From positions 18,217,878 to 18,281,877 of the forward strand of contig NC_086368.1 in the NCBI RefSeq assembly GCF_036324505.1: a stretch of DNA of 64,000 bases, given 5' to 3'. The stretch is from Eleginops maclovinus. Taxonomy: Eukaryota > Chordata > Actinopteri > Perciformes > Eleginopidae. A program made the position numbers and the translations under genes. Below, one piece after another: positions 61,262-64,000 of the stretch (the stretch's first letter is position 1; every line of letters starts with the position of its first letter). The notes under the pieces are model-generated. The model made no database searches, was not told the origin of the DNA, and was given only the letters and a program-made list of their open reading frames with translations.

Positions 61262-63946
61262 AGATTTGTGATCCGCCCTGTGAGAGCAATCCACCTGGTA
61301 GGATTGTTTTCTATCACTTTAATCTGTTCACATTTTAAGCTGGCATATCTTTATCATTCATTACATAAACTCATTGTTTTTATTTGTATTTTAGCTGACA
61401 CTTTGGCTACTTCTCTCTCCCTCTTGGGGAATCACATGTTTCCTGATCCGGTGGAGAGAAACTACAGGAGTACTGTTAAAGAGGAGCCTGAAGATTCACT
61501 GTCAGACATTACAGCAGAGGAGGAGAGTCTGGATGGAGATCCCCATCCTCACCAGGTAACAAAGCTAGAGACTGAAGAGACAGAAAGCTCTGGGTGTCAG
61601 AACAACGTGTCCACCCAGCAGTTGGACATAGAAAATGAGGATGCTGCCACCGACAACGACCGGAGCGACTCTGGGGAGTTTGTCGTCACAATGCTGGCCA
61701 AGGCCAAGCTGGAGGAGCAAGGAATAGGCGTGAAGGGAAGGTCTTCTCCCTTATTGGAGGCAGAAACACAGGAACCTCCTGCTTTTATGTCTCATCGTGA
61801 TGAGGACGTGACCGCTGACAGCTGGAGGCAGCACAGAAAGCATGTTTTTGTTCTGAGTGAAGCAGGCAAACCCATATATTCCCGTTATGGCAGTGAAGAG
61901 GCTCTGTCATCTACAATGGGAGTCATGATGGCGCTTGTTTCCTTTGTACAAAGTGGTGATAATATCATCCGCTCAATCTATTCAGGTGAGAGCATTAGTG
62001 TTATTTTTTCTCTGCATAACTTTTGTAACATTATTATAAATGCTTTTTTTTCTATTTGTGTGTATGAAAGCAAGTGTAGGCATTTTTCAGAGGAAGTGGG
62101 TACCAAAAAGCCATCCGTTAATGTGGCCGCAGTGACCTGTAGCTTGCCGAAGTGAACAAAAAATGATTACCAAAAGAAAAAGAATCATGAAATGAACAAG
62201 GATATGTTGATACATTTAAATAACTATTTCACATTCACTTTGTAAGTAGCACAACAATTTATTTTGGAAGTGTATACTCCTATTTACACACATATTGAAG
62301 TGTGCAAATCTTTAATTAATAGGGGCACAATTCATTTTAAAAAGACACCTACACGTTTGCAATATGAATTTGCAAGCAGTTAAAACAACATCAAATTGTG
62401 TGTGTGAGTGAGAGTGAAAGTGAGAGTGAAGGTGAGAGTGAGAGAGTGAGTGTGGATAGTGGAATATAAAAACACACTTCCTATTATTATACCAAAACTG
62501 TTCCATGAAATTATACAACCCTCCATACACAACTATCATATTTTTTTGCAGAATTTATCAGTTTTGACCTGCCTTTTTTCTCATCCATCAGATGGGCACA
62601 CTGTGGTGTTTTTACAGAAAGGGCCCCTCGTGCTGGTGTGTGTTTCCAGCAGTCGTCAGACCGAGCAGCAGCTGCGTGGAGAGCTCCTCTATGTGTACTA
62701 TCAGATCATCAGCATGTTAACCCAAGCCAGCATATCCCGCATTTTCGAACACAAGAAAAACTACGACCTGAGGAGACTTCTGGCGGGCTCAGAGAAGATT
62801 CTAGACGGTCTTCTCAACCTGGTGGACTCTGACCCTAGCTTCCTGCTGGCAGCTGTACACTGCTTACCCATAGCCTCCTCTCTCAGGGACGCTCTCAGCC
62901 AGATCCTGCAGAAAGCGATCACCCCAAATTTGGTTTTCTCCATCCTCATCGCCAACAACCAGCTGCTAACAATCGTCCAAGAAAAGACAGTCATCGAGGA
63001 CTCCAGGTTGGAGCCTGCTGACGTCCACCTCCTCCTCAACCTCATCGGAGCCTCCTCTGCCTTTCAGGCTGGGGAAATCTGGACTCCCATCTGCCTCCCC
63101 CTGTTTAATCCTGACTGTTACTTTTATGCATACATTTCTTATCTGGACCCTCCAGAATGCACTGTTTGCTTGCTGCTGCTCTCGACAGACAAGGAGGCTT
63201 TTTACGCTGTAGCTGAGTGCAAGAGGAAGATAGAGGAGGCCATGATGGCGCAGAACTCTCTGAGCCTCATTGCCAAAGTCCAGTCGTACAGCGTCAGCCA
63301 GGTGGGTGTCTCAGACCTCAGACACTTCATGTACAAGCCCTTCGATGTGCCAGACAACTACCGCCAGCTCACTCAATTCACCAGGTTTGTGTAACTATTA
63401 TTATCTATGCAACTACTGATGGGACATAAACAACCCTAAACTGGTGCCATCTATTTTTGTTTCCTAAATGTTTCTTCTTTTTTTAAGCAAAAATACAGCT
63501 TAGTGGGGGTTAGACTGGACAAATGAAAGTGTCTTTTTGACAATATAGGAAAAGCTAATTGCGAGAAAATCTACTGTTCTACTTATCCTGCCAATTCAAT
63601 GATTAATGTAATCATTAGGTCCATCATACAAAAGAATCATGACTCTACATCTTAAATAATAGTAATACTTTTATGTAGTCATCACTATTCTGAATAATGC
63701 TACTAAGAACTAAAGGGCTGTTTTTTAGACAATTCTTTATACTTTGAATGATTTTTTTTGTCTGTAACCTTTATTCTGCAATGTGTTGCTGACTGTAGCC
63801 CAGAGATGGAGGCACCGTACAGCAGTGAAGAGGAGAAAATGAGACTGCTGGACCTCTATCGGTATATGCACAGCCGCATCCACAGCAGCTCCCGACCCCT
63901 CAAGCTCATCTACCACGTCGCTGAGAGGGAGACCCTGCTAGCCTGG
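61219..63946 (+). CDS. mon1b: MON1 homolog B, Mon1-Ccz1 Rab7 GEF subunit (5' part)
   Basis: MON1 proteins with CCZ1 form the guanine nucleotide exchange factor that activates Rab7 on late endosomes and autophagosomes. Exons seen: 61219-61297, 61395-61985, 62592-63384, 63799-63946; the last ends at a TGG|GTATGT donor and the gene continues past the window. The visible part encodes 537 residues: an acidic, variable N-terminus, then the three longin-like blocks. Marks include [73 protein letters not shown] and [36 protein letters not shown] and [14 protein letters not shown] match MON1B better than MON1A. Exons 61395-61985 and 62592-63384 both open with a codon split after G and read in frame. 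Confidence 0.95.
62399..62455 (+). repeat. (GTGAGA)n imperfect purine-rich repeat
   Basis: GTGAGAGTGAGAGTG-type units lie in the mon1b intron about 140 bp before the 62592 exon. The multiple GTGAG words resemble donor sites. Confidence 0.85.
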
Positions 63947-64000
63947 GTATGTAGCACTGCGTATCACTGTAGCCATATTCATCTTGTAAATACTGTCTTA

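Noticed and set aside
61219..63946. MON1A identity
   Set aside because: The human locus near 3p21 carries MON1A, but the residues ([29 protein letters not shown]) match MON1B.

Overview
This is a 64 kb window of a teleost fish nuclear genome. It is AT-rich, with split genes, GT-AG introns, (CA)n microsatellites, a Tc1-like transposon, a fish-type LINE and a let-7 hairpin of the let-7j type. I reconstructed ten protein-coding genes by joining exons at splice sites and comparing the products with remembered vertebrate families. Nine are complete or nearly so, and one runs off the right edge.

Layout from left to right: rassf1 (-, 9741..1437, two alternative first exons); zmynd10 (-, 16172..11503); nprl2 (-, 21918..17094); hemk1 (+, 22991..32731); cish (-, 35263..33745); a 4.9 kb gene-poor interval; twf2 (-, 48251..40194, first tiny exon not found) with a Tc1 element in one intron; wdr82 (-, 53128..49688) with let-7j in its second intron; glyctk (+, 55147..56982); tcta (-, 59433..58714); mon1b (+, from 61219, 3' end outside the window). 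Head-to-head pairs that could share promoters are nprl2/hemk1, wdr82/glyctk and tcta/mon1b.

The genes do not form one pathway; they are a conserved synteny block. rassf1-zmynd10-nprl2-hemk1-cish corresponds to human 3p21.31, and twf2-wdr82(let-7)-glyctk to human 3p21.2. Their roles are Hippo/Ras signalling (RASSF1), dynein-arm assembly (ZMYND10), amino-acid sensing to TORC1 (NPRL2), mitochondrial release-factor methylation (HEMK1), JAK-STAT feedback (CISH), actin capping (TWF2), H3K4 methylation and transcription termination (WDR82), glycerate metabolism (GLYCTK) and Rab7 activation (MON1B).

The most unusual place is the hemk1 locus. One coding exon plus about 1.5 kb of flank appears twice, separated by a LINE cut off inside its reverse transcriptase. 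An indel-rich stretch at the second junction suggests two haplotypes joined by the assembler rather than a real duplication. Other notable signals are four STAT motifs upstream of cish, an RFX-like X-box upstream of zmynd10, a long (TG)n tract against a twf2 splice acceptor, an intact Tc1 transposase gene inside IR/DR ends, and two GC-AG introns. I found no evidence of a previously undescribed multi-gene system.
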